Source: GCA-002282575 sp964493995
GTDB lineage: Bacteria > Pseudomonadota > Gammaproteobacteria > Thiomicrospirales > Thiomicrospiraceae
Direction of reading: 5' to 3'
Assembly (NCBI GenBank): GCA_964493995.1
Contig: CAZBQD010000004.1
Location: 8,495-72,494 of the forward strand
DNA length: 64,000 bases
The position numbers and the translations under genes were made by a program. The notes beneath the pieces were generated by a model that was not told the DNA's origin, searched no databases, and was given only the letters and a program-made list of their open reading frames with translations. Of this stretch, positions 26,358 to 35,679 are shown in pieces. Positions within the stretch are counted from its first letter, which is position 1. Every line of letters begins with the position of its first letter.

Positions 26358-26401
26358 GGACTCTCCTTAATGATTTGTTTCGTTGACAACTGCTGCATAG
26401 C

Positions 26402-26429
26402 AAAAAAGCGCCAAAAAGGCGCTCTTTTG
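26402..26429 (-). terminator. Terminator of the rpsP-rimM-trmD-rplS operon
   Basis: AGCGCC and GGCGCT flank five A residues, with A and T runs on both sides; on the minus strand the stem is followed by a T run. It lies 20 bp after the rplS stop. Confidence 0.85.
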
Positions 26430-26448
26430 CTGTAACCAGTGAAGCTGA

Positions 26449-26796
26449 TTACACTTTTTCGCGAATACGCGCTGCTTTACCACGTAGGTTGCGCAGGTAG
26501 TACAGCTTAGCACGACGAACGTCACCACGACGCACGACTGCAATGCTTGCCACGATTGGGCTATGCGTTTGGAACACGCGCTCTACACCCACACCATGCG
26601 AAATTTTACGCACAGTAAATGCCGAGTTTAAACCACGGTTACGTTTTGCAATCACCACGCCTTCAAACGTTTGTAAACGTTCACGTGAACCTTCTACTAC
26701 TTTAACCTGAACACTGACCGTGTCGCCAGGACCAAAAGCAGGAACATCATTCTTCAGCTGGGCAGTTTCCAGAGCTTGAATCTTTGGGTTAATCAT
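26449..26796 (-). CDS. rplS: 50S ribosomal protein L19
   Basis: The 115-residue protein equals E. coli L19 in length and shows its conserved blocks: FGPGDTVSVQVKVVEGSRER, FEGVVIAKRNRGLNSAFTVR and GVGVERVFQTHSP. It contributes to the intersubunit bridge near the 16S 3' domain. It is last of rpsP-rimM-trmD-rplS, the standard order, and is followed by a terminator. Confidence 0.98.
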   Translation of the reverse strand: MINPKIQALETAQLKNDVPAFGPGDTVSVQVKVVEGSRERLQTFEGVVIAKRNRGLNSAFTVRKISHGVGVERVFQTHSPIVASIAVVRRGDVRRAKLYYLRNLRGKAARIREKV

Positions 26797-26881
26797 TTTA
26801 TCACCTCAAATCAGCACCGCATCTCATGCGGTTTAATCAATTAATTATACTTGGTTTGACAGCAAGCAACAAATTTCAATT

Positions 26882-27637
26882 TTATTCTGTTTTTATGTTA
26901 ACCAAACCCTGTTCGGTTAACCAATCCTGTTCGGTTTTTGTCAGCGCAAGCTGAGCTAACAAGTCGGGCCGACGAAGCGCTGTGCGTGCTAGCTTCTGTT
27001 GTCGTCGCCATTTGGCGATTTCAGCATGGTTTCCCGACTGCAGCACCGCTGGAACCGCCATACCGTCAACCAGAGCCGGACGTGTGTAATGGGGACAATC
27101 TAGCAAACCATCGCTAAATGAGTCCTCAACAGCCGAGGCCTGATGCCCTAAAGCACCGGGTAACAAACGTACCACTGCATCCATCAACATCATGGCGGGA
27201 AGCTCGCCACCAGAAACGACAAAGTCTCCAACAGCGATTTCTTCATCGACATGCGCTTGAATAAAACGCTCATCGACACCTTCATAACGACCGCACAACA
27301 ACACCAAATGTTGCCACTGTGCTAGCTCTGCCACCTTCGCTTGCGTTAACGGGCGACCTTGCGGTGATAGATAAATCACTTTAACGCTTGCTGAATCTTC
27401 GATTGAAGAAGTTATCTGACCTAGCGCATCCTTTAATGGCTGATACATCATCACCATTCCAGGACCGCCGCCAAACGGACGATCATCAACCGTATTATGC
27501 ACATCATGAACCTGATCTCTGGGATTGACGCAATGGCAAGCCCAAATCCCTTTCTGATGCGCTCTTCCCGTTACCCCTGAATCCCTGACTGCTGAAAACA
27601 GTTCAGGAAACAAACTGATAACGTGAAAATTAAGCAT
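26882..27637 (-). CDS. trmD: tRNA (guanine37-N1)-methyltransferase TrmD
   Basis: With the ATG at 27637 the enzyme has 251 residues and starts MLNFHVISLFPELF, the usual beginning. It methylates G37 next to the anticodon with S-adenosylmethionine, preventing frameshifts. The trefoil-knot SAM site is visible in YLSPQGRPL and CGRYEGVDERF, with IGDFV-like AVGDFVVSGGELPA. It overlaps rimM by 8 bp. The frame extends 11 codons upstream into rimM, but that start is not supported. Confidence 0.97.
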   Translation of the reverse strand: MLNFHVISLFPELFSAVRDSGVTGRAHQKGIWACHCVNPRDQVHDVHNTVDDRPFGGGPGMVMMYQPLKDALGQITSSIEDSASVKVIYLSPQGRPLTQAKVAELAQWQHLVLLCGRYEGVDERFIQAHVDEEIAVGDFVVSGGELPAMMLMDAVVRLLPGALGHQASAVEDSFSDGLLDCPHYTRPALVDGMAVPAVLQSGNHAEIAKWRRQQKLARTALRRPDLLAQLALTKTEQDWLTEQGLVNIKTE

Positions 27638-28166
27638 TGGTTTCGTTAAAGTAACCCGTTTCCCAATCAATGACGATACGTTTTTGTGCTATGTCAACCT
27701 GTTTAACCACTCGGTCTAACACAAAGGGAATCAACTCATCGTTTTTTCCCTGACGTACGCGCATCACATCATGAGCACCGGTTTCCATCATTTCCTTCAC
27801 TACCCCCAAAAGCTCACCCGATTGGGTTTCTACCGCACAACCTACTAGGTCAACCCAGTAAAAATCGGTCGGATCATCTTTTGGAAGCTGCTCCGGCATG
27901 ATAGCCACATCACACCCCATTAACACTCGCGCGGCTTCGCGCTCATCTATCCCCTTAAACTTAGCCACCAAGCGACCATCAGCGTAGGCTTGTGAGCTTT
28001 CCACTTCAAATGCTTGCCAACCTTGCGGGGTTTTTAACCATAACGGATTGTAGCTAATCAAATTAGCAGGCGGACGCGTGTAAGAAAAAAATCTTAACCA
28101 ACCACGAACACCAAACAGACCGTTGACACGGCCAATTAAAATTTTATTGTCTGCTAACGTTTGCAC
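27630..28166 (-). CDS. rimM: 16S rRNA processing protein RimM
   Basis: The 178-residue ribosome maturation factor acts on the 3' domain of 16S rRNA and binds S19. It has the N-terminal RimM barrel (IGRVNGLFGVRGWLRFFSYT) and a C-terminal PRC barrel (YWVDLVGCAVETQSGELLGVV). The start codon is GTG at 28166, six bases after rpsP, with a weak ribosome-binding site, which fits translational coupling in this operon. Confidence 0.95.
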   Translation of the reverse strand: MQTLADNKILIGRVNGLFGVRGWLRFFSYTRPPANLISYNPLWLKTPQGWQAFEVESSQAYADGRLVAKFKGIDEREAARVLMGCDVAIMPEQLPKDDPTDFYWVDLVGCAVETQSGELLGVVKEMMETGAHDVMRVRQGKNDELIPFVLDRVVKQVDIAQKRIVIDWETGYFNETNA

Positions 28167-28172
28167 GCTAAA

Positions 28173-28418
28173 TTAAGCAGTCTTAGACTGTTTAACCAAA
28201 CTCACCACACGATCAGATGGCTGAGCGCCCTGACCTACCCAGTAATTTAAACGGTCGCTGTCGATATTGAGTTTCACTTCATTACCACGAGCAACAGGGT
28301 TAAAGAACCCAATGCGTTCAATATAACGACCATCGCGACGCATGCGGCTGTCCGCTACGACGATAGAATAAAAAGGCTTTTTCTTAGCACCACCACGGGC
28401 TAGACGGATTACGACCAT
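28173..28418 (-). CDS. rpsP: 30S ribosomal protein S16
   Basis: The 81-residue protein carries the S16 signature MVVIRLARGGAKKKPFYSIV followed by DSRMRRDGRYIERIGFFNP. It is first in its operon, with AAGGAG before the ATG and a clear promoter about 95 bp upstream. Confidence 0.98.
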   Translation of the reverse strand: MVVIRLARGGAKKKPFYSIVVADSRMRRDGRYIERIGFFNPVARGNEVKLNIDSDRLNYWVGQGAQPSDRVVSLVKQSKTA

Positions 28419-28510
28419 CTGTCACTCCTTGTAACATTTCAACAGCGACAACAGGAATTCCTGCTGACAATTTCTTATGCCATCTCAACCGAGTCGGAAG
28501 AGAATAGAAT

Positions 28511-28539
28511 ATTATCCCATAAAATGCTAATAGTCACAA
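28511..28539 (-). promoter_or_regulatory. Promoter of rpsP-rimM-trmD-rplS
   Basis: On the minus strand TTGTGA (28534-28539) and GATAAT (28511-28516) are 17 bp apart. The predicted start lies about 85 bp upstream of rpsP, between ffh and rpsP, making the ribosomal operon independent of ffh. Confidence 0.7.
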
Positions 28540-28596
28540 GTTAAGCCCTATTTAGGACACACCGCAGCAAAAAAACGATGTGACAGTGCAGTCGCA

Positions 28597-29949
28597 TTAG
28601 CGCATAAAGGGAAGCTTACCCGCCATCCCCCGCATCATATTCTTCATGCCACCTTTTTTCATACTTTTCATCATTTTTTGCATGTCTTCGAACTGCTTCA
28701 TCATGCGATTCAGTTCTTGCACACTGGTTCCCGAACCCATGGCAATACGGCGTTTACGCGATCCTTTAATAAGCGCTGGATTTTGTCGTTCTTTAATGGT
28801 CATGGAATCAATCATGGCTTCAATGCGCTTGAATTGCTTTTCACCTTGCGTTTGGTCGATTTTTTGCGATAAGCCACTCATGCCGGGCATTTTTTCGAGC
28901 ATAGAAAAAACACCGCCCATTTTTTGAATTTGCTGTAGCTGGGCTTTGAAATCTTCAAAGGTAAAGCTACTCCCTTCTTGCAGTTTTTTGGCTAGTTTCT
29001 CTGCTTCGGCTTTATCGACTTTTTGCTCAACCTGTTCAATGAGACTCAGCACATCGCCCATACCCAAAATGCGTGAGGCCATGCGTTCTGGGTGGAAAGG
29101 TTCTAGTGCTTCTAACTTTTCTCCGATACCCAAAAACTTAATGGGCTTACCGGTTAATTCACGCACCGACAGAGCCGCACCGCCACGAGCATCACCATCT
29201 GTTTTGGTGAGCACCACACCCGTCAGAGGTAAAGCCTCATTAAACGCCTTAGCGGTACGAGCGGCATCTTGCCCCGTCATGGCATCGACAACGAACAAGG
29301 TTTCAATCGGATTAATGGCAGCATGGATGGCTTTGGCTTCATCCATCATGGCTTCATCAATGTGCAATCGGCCTGCCGTATCAACGATTAGTACGTCATA
29401 AAACTCTTTTTTCGCCAAGGCGGCGGCAGCGGTTGCGATAGCAACCGGTTGTTGATTGGCTTCTGAAGGGAAAAAACCCACACCCACTTGTTGCGCCACC
29501 GTTTTGAGCTGAATGATAGCAGCGGGACGATATACGTCGGCTGAGACGACCAATACTTTTTTCTTTTCGCGCTCTTTTAAGTAACGCGCCAGCTTACCAA
29601 CCGTGGTAGTTTTACCCGCACCTTGTAAGCCTGCCATTAAGACAATGGCGGGAGGAGCCACATTGAGTTTGAGTGCATCATTACTTTCACCCATCACCGC
29701 CGTCAGTTCATCTTTAACGATTTTAATGAAGGCTTGACCTGGGCTCAGGCTTAACGAAACCTCTTGACCGATGGCTCGTGTTTGGACACGCTCAATAAAG
29801 CCCTTAATCACTTCCAAGGCGACGTCGGCTTCTAACAGCGCACGACGGACTTCGCGCAACGCTTCTTTAATGTTGTCTTCAGTTAAACGACCTTGGCCAC
29901 GAATGGTTTTTAACGTGCGTTGTAAACGATCGCTTAGGCTCTCAAACAT
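28597..29949 (-). CDS. ffh: Signal recognition particle protein Ffh
   Basis: The 450-residue GTPase binds 4.5S RNA and targets inner-membrane proteins to FtsY and SecYEG. N and G domains are followed by a Met-rich M domain. Motifs are G1 GLQGAGKTTT (about 107-116), DTAGRLHID, TKTDGDARGG and, in the M domain, the RNA-binding SGTSVQELNRM. Length is close to E. coli Ffh (453). GAGGAA precedes the ATG. It is divergent from a CcsA-like gene, a common arrangement. Confidence 0.97.
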   Translation of the reverse strand: MFESLSDRLQRTLKTIRGQGRLTEDNIKEALREVRRALLEADVALEVIKGFIERVQTRAIGQEVSLSLSPGQAFIKIVKDELTAVMGESNDALKLNVAPPAIVLMAGLQGAGKTTTVGKLARYLKEREKKKVLVVSADVYRPAAIIQLKTVAQQVGVGFFPSEANQQPVAIATAAAALAKKEFYDVLIVDTAGRLHIDEAMMDEAKAIHAAINPIETLFVVDAMTGQDAARTAKAFNEALPLTGVVLTKTDGDARGGAALSVRELTGKPIKFLGIGEKLEALEPFHPERMASRILGMGDVLSLIEQVEQKVDKAEAEKLAKKLQEGSSFTFEDFKAQLQQIQKMGGVFSMLEKMPGMSGLSQKIDQTQGEKQFKRIEAMIDSMTIKERQNPALIKGSRKRRIAMGSGTSVQELNRMMKQFEDMQKMMKSMKKGGMKNMMRGMAGKLPFMR

Positions 29950-30032
29950 GCCAATTCCTCTTCACCTTATCTTTAATTTTGCTATTATAAGCGAGGGCGA
30001 ACTATCTTCTGCGCCCTAAATTGGAAAAACCT

Positions 30033-30815
30033 ATGAGTAAACTCATTTTTATTGCATCTTTTGCTTATCTGTTCAGCACGGCTCTGCTGTTTGCACGCAT
30101 GAAAGGTTATCAACTGCCCTGGGCGCGACACGTCAGTTTGGTTTCGGTGATACTGGCGAGCATCATCCACGGTGTCTTACTTTGGGGTACCTTATTAGAC
30201 GACTATAGTATTCAAATGGGACTAGGGGTCAGTTTAAGTCTAGCAGGTTGGTTATCGACCCTGTTGGTCATCATCAGTAGCATCAAAAAACCCATGGAAT
30301 CGCTGGGCATCATTGTCTTTCCGCTCAGTTTGGTGGGACTATGGCTGGCTCCTTTGCTGCCGCCGCCACACGTGTTGGATATGGGAATTGGCATTCATGC
30401 TCTAGCGTCTTTAATCGCTTACACCTTACTGGGGCTAGCTGCGGCACAAGCGGCGTTAATTATTTTCCAAGAAAAACGCCTACGCGAACGTCAATGGCAC
30501 GGCTTACTGGGAGCGCTTCCGCCTTTAGCACTGATGGAACAAACCCTGCTGGAGTGGTTAATTGCCAGTTTCGTCACCTTAAGTTTTGCCCTACTCAGCG
30601 GTGCTATTTTTGTCGATAACATGATGGCTCAACACCTGGCGCATAAAACTTTCTTTTCTGTGATCAGTTGGTTATCGTTAGCTACCCTCATTTGGGGTCA
30701 CATTCAACACGGTTGGCGTGGTCAGCGTGCGGCGCGTTTGGTCTTGTGGGGCTATGCGATGATTGTCTTAGGCTACGCCGGTTCACAATTTGTCATTGAG
30801 GTGGTTTTAGCATGA
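30033..30815 (+). CDS. CcsA-like inner-membrane protein (YpjD family)
   Basis: From the ATG at 30033 the protein has 260 residues with about eight hydrophobic helices. The C-terminal part (LSFALLSGAIF then SWLSLATLIWGHIQHGWRG) resembles the CcsA/CcmC cytochrome c assembly family, whose His residues contact haem. E. coli YpjD, of the same family and also next to ffh, has been linked to magnesium efflux or tolerance, so a haem role should not be assumed. It overlaps the next gene by 4 bp. A TTG at 30021 could add four residues. Confidence 0.8.
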   Translation: MSKLIFIASFAYLFSTALLFARMKGYQLPWARHVSLVSVILASIIHGVLLWGTLLDDYSIQMGLGVSLSLAGWLSTLLVIISSIKKPMESLGIIVFPLSLVGLWLAPLLPPPHVLDMGIGIHALASLIAYTLLGLAAAQAALIIFQEKRLRERQWHGLLGALPPLALMEQTLLEWLIASFVTLSFALLSGAIFVDNMMAQHLAHKTFFSVISWLSLATLIWGHIQHGWRGQRAARLVLWGYAMIVLGYAGSQFVIEVVLA

Positions 30816-31624
30816 CACAGGCATTTTTAACGCAATGGCAAGCCTTGTTGTCAGACTTGGTCAACACTGCGCAGCAGATTTTTGATCAAGTTAGTCACGG
30901 GACTCAGCAGACGAATCGTAAAAGCGATGGCAGCTTGGTTACCGAAACCGATTTGGCCTTACAACATGCCATTAGTGCTTGCTTACTAAAACATTTTCCG
31001 AACATTCCCGTTTTGGGCGAGGAAATGACTGAAGCAGAACAGCAAGCCATACTCTCTACAGGCAACTGCTGGTTACTCGACCCGCTAGATGGAACCAGCA
31101 ATTTCAGTCACGGCATTCCGGTTTATGCAGTCAGTTGTGCGCTACTGCAAACAGGAGAGGTCGTTGCGGGTATGGTCTACGACCCAAATCGTCAGGAGTG
31201 TTTTCATGCGGTTAAAGGTGAAGGGGCTTGGCTTAATGAACAAGCGCTTAAACGCCAAGCTGCAGAACATAGTGGTCAATTGAAACATGCCATGGCCATT
31301 ATCGACACCAAGCGTTTAGAGAGCAACCTAGCGCAAGCCATTGGTCAGCAACACCCTTATCACTCGCAACGGAGTTTTGGCTCGGTTGCCTTAGACTGGT
31401 GCTGGCTAGCCAACGGACGCATTCAAACTTATCTTCATGGCAAGCAAAAACTGTGGGATTTTGCGGCCGGCGCACTCATTGCTGAAGAAGCGGGATGTAT
31501 TGCGCAAACCCTTTCTGGTGAGCACATCCTAAGTTTGCCGCTCAGCTTAACTGCGCGCTCTGCGGTGGGTGCTTGCCCTGCCCTAGCGCAGACTTGGCCA
31601 GAATGGATTCAACAACATCGCTAA
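30812..31624 (+). CDS. Inositol monophosphatase family protein
   Basis: The 270-residue protein has the metal-binding signatures of the Mg-dependent, lithium-sensitive phosphatases: Glu-Glu in VLGEEMTEA, DPLDGTSNFSHG (about 90-101) and the C-terminal WDFAAGALIAEEAG. It is distinct from the SuhB gene at 62951. Likely substrates are inositol phosphate, 3'-phosphoadenosine 5'-phosphate (CysQ) or histidinol phosphate; sequence alone does not decide. It is translationally coupled to the CcsA-like gene (ATGA overlap). Confidence 0.85.
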   Translation: MTQAFLTQWQALLSDLVNTAQQIFDQVSHGTQQTNRKSDGSLVTETDLALQHAISACLLKHFPNIPVLGEEMTEAEQQAILSTGNCWLLDPLDGTSNFSHGIPVYAVSCALLQTGEVVAGMVYDPNRQECFHAVKGEGAWLNEQALKRQAAEHSGQLKHAMAIIDTKRLESNLAQAIGQQHPYHSQRSFGSVALDWCWLANGRIQTYLHGKQKLWDFAAGALIAEEAGCIAQTLSGEHILSLPLSLTARSAVGACPALAQTWPEWIQQHR

Positions 31625-31637
31625 GAACTCCACGGCG

Positions 31638-32546
31638 TTAATAACGAGTGGGAATTAAATCGACTTCGTTTAATTTCCAGCTCTCGTCTTGCGTGTCGAG
31701 GCTCAGTCGTTGTTTTAGCTCTGCGTTTAGCTCTGGTAAAAAATCCAATCCCGTTTTGGCTTCAACTTCCGCAATACTCGTTCGATAGTGAGACAGGGGT
31801 TCTTTACCCTCAACCCCCTGCTCTACTAAAAAAGCCAACGCATGCCACTGACCCGCCTGTTCAGCTAAATAAATTTTATAAAATTCAGACGGCAACTGCA
31901 CCGGACCATTAGGCAAGTTAACCGGATAGTCGGCAAATACAGGACCCGCAATCACCCAAACCTTATCGAAAATGCGCGTAAAGTGATTGAACTCAACCCG
32001 TTCTAAACGCTCCCACCAGCGCTGATTGAGTGCTTTACTTTGAGGTGCAATATTGGTCATCAAGAAGGTTTCTTTTTGTGCTTCATCATCACACAAGGCA
32101 CCAATCGCATGATTAGGCGCCATGTGACCACGATCATAACCGGAGCGATTGTAATGTTCGTGCACAATCTGCGCTGAAGTTCGTGTGTCAGTAATGAACT
32201 TGCTTTGGCGCTTATCAACGCCTTCATCCTTGTGTCGCGTCAGTCGATAAGTGACCCATAAAGGGTTAGCACGCGCATTACTGTAACCTACGTCGTAACA
32301 TTTGTTTTCTAATAATTGCACCGGATCAATGATCTTGCTATCTGAAATCGGCACTGGCCATCCAAATGGCAAGGTCGATTCACTACTGCTAACAAACTGC
32401 GGACTAGCAGCTGTTACACTAGCCGGTAATTGATGCGTCAACCAATAACTGATTGCCAGCGCTATGATGGCGTAAATCACGATTCTTAACAAAGAAGAAG
32501 AGGATTTCACCGCCGTTTTTCGTGTCGCTCGACGCGCCATAATCAT
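31638..32546 (-). CDS. DNA/RNA non-specific endonuclease, membrane-anchored
   Basis: The 302-residue protein has a basic N-terminus, one transmembrane segment (about 22-40) and a beta-beta-alpha-metal nuclease domain with the active-site DRGHMAPN (about 151-158, catalytic His) and the metal-binding Asn in the NQRWWERLE region. This is the NUC/Serratia nuclease family, also containing EndoG. Placement of the domain after a single anchor suggests the periplasm, where it may degrade incoming nucleic acid. Either of two close ATGs (32546, 32540) may be used. It follows the chemoreceptor gene by 34 bp. Confidence 0.88.
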   Translation of the reverse strand: MIMARRATRKTAVKSSSSLLRIVIYAIIALAISYWLTHQLPASVTAASPQFVSSSESTLPFGWPVPISDSKIIDPVQLLENKCYDVGYSNARANPLWVTYRLTRHKDEGVDKRQSKFITDTRTSAQIVHEHYNRSGYDRGHMAPNHAIGALCDDEAQKETFLMTNIAPQSKALNQRWWERLERVEFNHFTRIFDKVWVIAGPVFADYPVNLPNGPVQLPSEFYKIYLAEQAGQWHALAFLVEQGVEGKEPLSHYRTSIAEVEAKTGLDFLPELNAELKQRLSLDTQDESWKLNEVDLIPTRY

Positions 32547-32580
32547 TAACCCTTAAACAGTTAGAGAAAGCAACGCGCTA

Positions 32581-34179
32581 CTAACCGCGCTTAGGCGGCA
32601 GAGGACGCTGTTGAAGTGAACGAGATAACTGATCAACCCCTTGTACCAGCTGTGTCGCTGCCATAGAGGGTTTGAGTTGAGCGGCATAGGATTGACCTTG
32701 TTCTGACTGAGCTTGCCAGCTCGTCATCTGCGAACGACCTTGCTGCAACTGCTCATTCGCCGAAGCCAAATCTGCCGAAAGTGGCGTCAGCCATTCCAAT
32801 GCTTGTTCTGTTGTCTGCAAACTCGCTTGATGCGAATCGCGACTGCGTGTTAACGCACTGTCGACATCGGATGTGGCTTGTTGAATGTTATCGACAATTT
32901 GGCGAATTTCATCGGTCGATTCCTGTGTTTTATTGGCCAAGCGACGCACTTCATCGGCAACCACGGCGAAACCCCGCCCATATTCACCGGCACGAGCCGC
33001 TTCAATAGCAGCATTCAACGACAACATCGCAATTTGCTCAGAAATGCCTTGAATGGCTTTGAGCACCTGCCCCACCGATTGACCATCGACCACCAGCCGA
33101 GCCACTGCTGTTTGAATCTGAGCTAATTCGGTGGTGAACGTCAGCATGGTTTGACGCATTTGTTGCACTGTGTGCTGACCTTGTTGAGCTTGTGCCAAAC
33201 TGCCACTAATTTGATTACCGCTGCGATCCAGCAACACACTCATTTCATGCGCCGTTTGCTGCATTCGCGCTAGGCTCTGCGATAAGCGACCACTGGCTTG
33301 TTGCTGATCCAGCATCCATTGATGGGTTTGCGTTTTAGCTGCTTGCAACACCTGCATTTGCCCACTGATTTGACCTTGGTAGGTTTCCCAATGCGCCAGC
33401 ACTTGTGTCAGCTGTTGTTTTTCTTGCTGACGTTGACGCCAAGCCAACATCAGCCATTGCATTTCATCACCGGATTGCGACGCCAAGCCCGATTGACGCA
33501 AACTCGGTAGCCAAACCTGCTGCCAGTAATTTAGCCATAAGAACACAACCGCCAACCACCAAAGCAAAGTCGCCATCAAACTCACCAGCAAAACGGTTGT
33601 TAGGGACTGTTGAGGTGGTTCTACCGCACTCATATCAACCGCTGGCATGGGAGTGGTTTGAGTCAGCGCTTTTACAGGAACCGCTGTTTGTTGCCATGCT
33701 TGCCATTGTTGCTGCCAAGCCAAAGACCATTTGGGCAGCGTCTCATTGACGGGTTCAGACCACAAGGCCTGATCCGCTTCGAGTTCCGTGATCTGATCCT
33801 TGAACTGTTCAAACGCTTGTGTCGCTTCCTGTTGCGCTGCATCTGGCGAAGCCCAACGCATTAAAGCCAACAACGACTGTTGCTGTGAGTGTACCGGCAA
33901 CCAAGCCAACGCAAAATTAGAGTCTAACCGCGCTTCTAAATTAAGCACCGCTTCTGCCTGAGTTAAGTCATCGGACAAACGCATTGACGTGACGGGTAGC
34001 GGCTGTGGCGGTGTTATATCGACTGGCTGAGAAACAGCATGAGTGTGAGAGGTAGCGAGCCCCCTGTCGGCAACCAGGGCTAGTAATACTAGCAAAAGGC
34101 TTAACAATGACAACAACAACCCTGGTAATAAACTGAACCAGAGTTTTCGTTGCATCGATAAGCGGTTGAAAGCATTCAT
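32581..34179 (-). CDS. Methyl-accepting chemotaxis protein
   Basis: The 532-residue receptor has a transmembrane helix at about 14-36, a periplasmic domain of about 155 residues without a family I recognise, a second helix at about 193-216, and a cytoplasmic coiled coil. The signalling tip is canonical (LNAAIEAARAGEYGRGFAVV then ADEVRRLA, about 369-397). No HAMP domain is recognisable after helix 2; instead there is a Gln-rich coil. No C-terminal methyltransferase-docking pentapeptide is present. The ligand is unknown and no che genes are nearby. Confidence 0.88.
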   Translation of the reverse strand: MNAFNRLSMQRKLWFSLLPGLLLSLLSLLLVLLALVADRGLATSHTHAVSQPVDITPPQPLPVTSMRLSDDLTQAEAVLNLEARLDSNFALAWLPVHSQQQSLLALMRWASPDAAQQEATQAFEQFKDQITELEADQALWSEPVNETLPKWSLAWQQQWQAWQQTAVPVKALTQTTPMPAVDMSAVEPPQQSLTTVLLVSLMATLLWWLAVVFLWLNYWQQVWLPSLRQSGLASQSGDEMQWLMLAWRQRQQEKQQLTQVLAHWETYQGQISGQMQVLQAAKTQTHQWMLDQQQASGRLSQSLARMQQTAHEMSVLLDRSGNQISGSLAQAQQGQHTVQQMRQTMLTFTTELAQIQTAVARLVVDGQSVGQVLKAIQGISEQIAMLSLNAAIEAARAGEYGRGFAVVADEVRRLANKTQESTDEIRQIVDNIQQATSDVDSALTRSRDSHQASLQTTEQALEWLTPLSADLASANEQLQQGRSQMTSWQAQSEQGQSYAAQLKPSMAATQLVQGVDQLSRSLQQRPLPPKRG

Positions 34180-34254
34180 GACAGGGCTCGCTCAGGGGGT
34201 GAATGATTAAAATACAGACAGAGATAAGCAAACACCATGCCTAATCGGCAGAGG

Positions 34255-35673
34255 CTAGCGACGCTTACGTTTCTCGGCCTTTTTAACAAATTTCACCAAG
34301 CGTTTTTTGCGCTTAATTTGGCGTTCTGACAACTTATTTGGCCTATCTTCATAGGGATTTTCACTGGTCTTGTATTCAATGCGTACTGGCGTACCATACA
34401 AATCAAACGCCTTGCGGAAGCGCTGCTCAAGGTAACGCGTGTAAGCCGCGGGCATATCATCCAACTGATTACCATGAATGACGATAATGGGTGGATTATG
34501 TCCCCCCGTGTGTGCATAGCGCATTTTGACACGACGTCCGCGCACCAAAGGTGGCTGATGCGCCAATTGCGCTTCTTGCAACTCACGCGTCAGCGCCGGT
34601 GTTGACAGTTGACGTGTCGCTGCGGCATAAACCTGTTTCACCATACCCAGTAACAAGCCCACACCCGTACCATGTAACGCTGAAATGAAATGATGTTCGG
34701 CATAAGACGCAAACTGTAAGCGCAAATCAATCTGACCTTTAACGTGATCGCGCTGATCTTTCGTTAAACCGTCCCATTTATTAATGGCCAAAATCAAGCC
34801 ACGACCCGCCTCCAGTGCCATGCCAACCAAGTGCAAATCTTGATCCGTAATCCCTTCCGAGCCATCCAACATGACAATGACCACATGCGCGGCTTCCATG
34901 GCTTGCAGGGCTTTAATGACGCTGAATTTTTCAATCATGTCATTCACACGGGCACGACGGCGAATACCGGCGGTATCTATCAAGGTGTATTGTTGATCGT
35001 CGCGCTCAAAGGGCACAAAAATACTGTCGCGCGTCGTTCCTGGCATGTCGTAAGCGATAACGCGCTCTTCACCCACCATACGATTAATCAGCGTCGATTT
35101 ACCAACATTCGGACGTCCCACCACCGCAATACGAATGCCCGGTGCTAAGGTGGTGACTGAACTTTCCACGCCTTCATCTTGTTCGCGCAAAGTGTCGAAG
35201 GTCGATTGCATCAGCGCCTGAATATTATCGCCATGCGCCGATGAAATCGGAATCGGCTCACCCAGTCCCAAACTGAAAAAATCATTTTGTGCGCGAGATT
35301 CTGCCAAACCTTCACTCTTGTTCACCAACAAGTAAACCGGCTTATTCAACGCCCTCACTTTTTCTGCAATGACTTCATCGTGTGGCACCAAACCATCCCG
35401 TGCATCGACTAGGAAAAACACAACCGATGCTTCTTCTAGCGCCATTTGCACCTGCTGTTGCATGAACACATCGACGCCGTCCGTTTCCCCACTCAAGCCG
35501 CCCGTGTCCACCACGATGTAGGGCTCATCCCCCAAACGACCTAGACCGTATTGACGGTCTCGCGTCAGTCCCGGAAAATCGGATACCAAGGCGTTGCGTG
35601 AACGCGTTAACCGGTTAAACAGCGTCGATTTACCGACATTAGGTCTTCCTACTAAGGCGACGACACGTTGCAT
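34255..35673 (-). CDS. der: Ribosome biogenesis GTPase Der (EngA)
   Basis: The 472-residue protein has two tandem GTPase domains, each with G1 GRPNVGKST (residues 8-16 and about 182-190), G3 DTGGL or DTAGI and G4 NKSE or NKWD, then the KH-like domain and a Lys/Arg-rich C-terminus. Der is required for 50S assembly. It ends the ndk-rlmN-rodZ-hisS-yfgM-bamB-der operon; bamB ends 6 bp upstream. Confidence 0.97.
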   Translation of the reverse strand: MQRVVALVGRPNVGKSTLFNRLTRSRNALVSDFPGLTRDRQYGLGRLGDEPYIVVDTGGLSGETDGVDVFMQQQVQMALEEASVVFFLVDARDGLVPHDEVIAEKVRALNKPVYLLVNKSEGLAESRAQNDFFSLGLGEPIPISSAHGDNIQALMQSTFDTLREQDEGVESSVTTLAPGIRIAVVGRPNVGKSTLINRMVGEERVIAYDMPGTTRDSIFVPFERDDQQYTLIDTAGIRRRARVNDMIEKFSVIKALQAMEAAHVVIVMLDGSEGITDQDLHLVGMALEAGRGLILAINKWDGLTKDQRDHVKGQIDLRLQFASYAEHHFISALHGTGVGLLLGMVKQVYAAATRQLSTPALTRELQEAQLAHQPPLVRGRRVKMRYAHTGGHNPPIIVIHGNQLDDMPAAYTRYLEQRFRKAFDLYGTPVRIEYKTSENPYEDRPNKLSERQIKRKKRLVKFVKKAEKRKRR

Positions 35674-35679
35674 TGATGC

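Noticed and set aside
28946..29401. A 151-residue plus-strand frame opposite ffh
   Set aside because: Ser/Ala-rich translation of the antisense strand of a conserved GTPase; no motif or ribosome-binding site.
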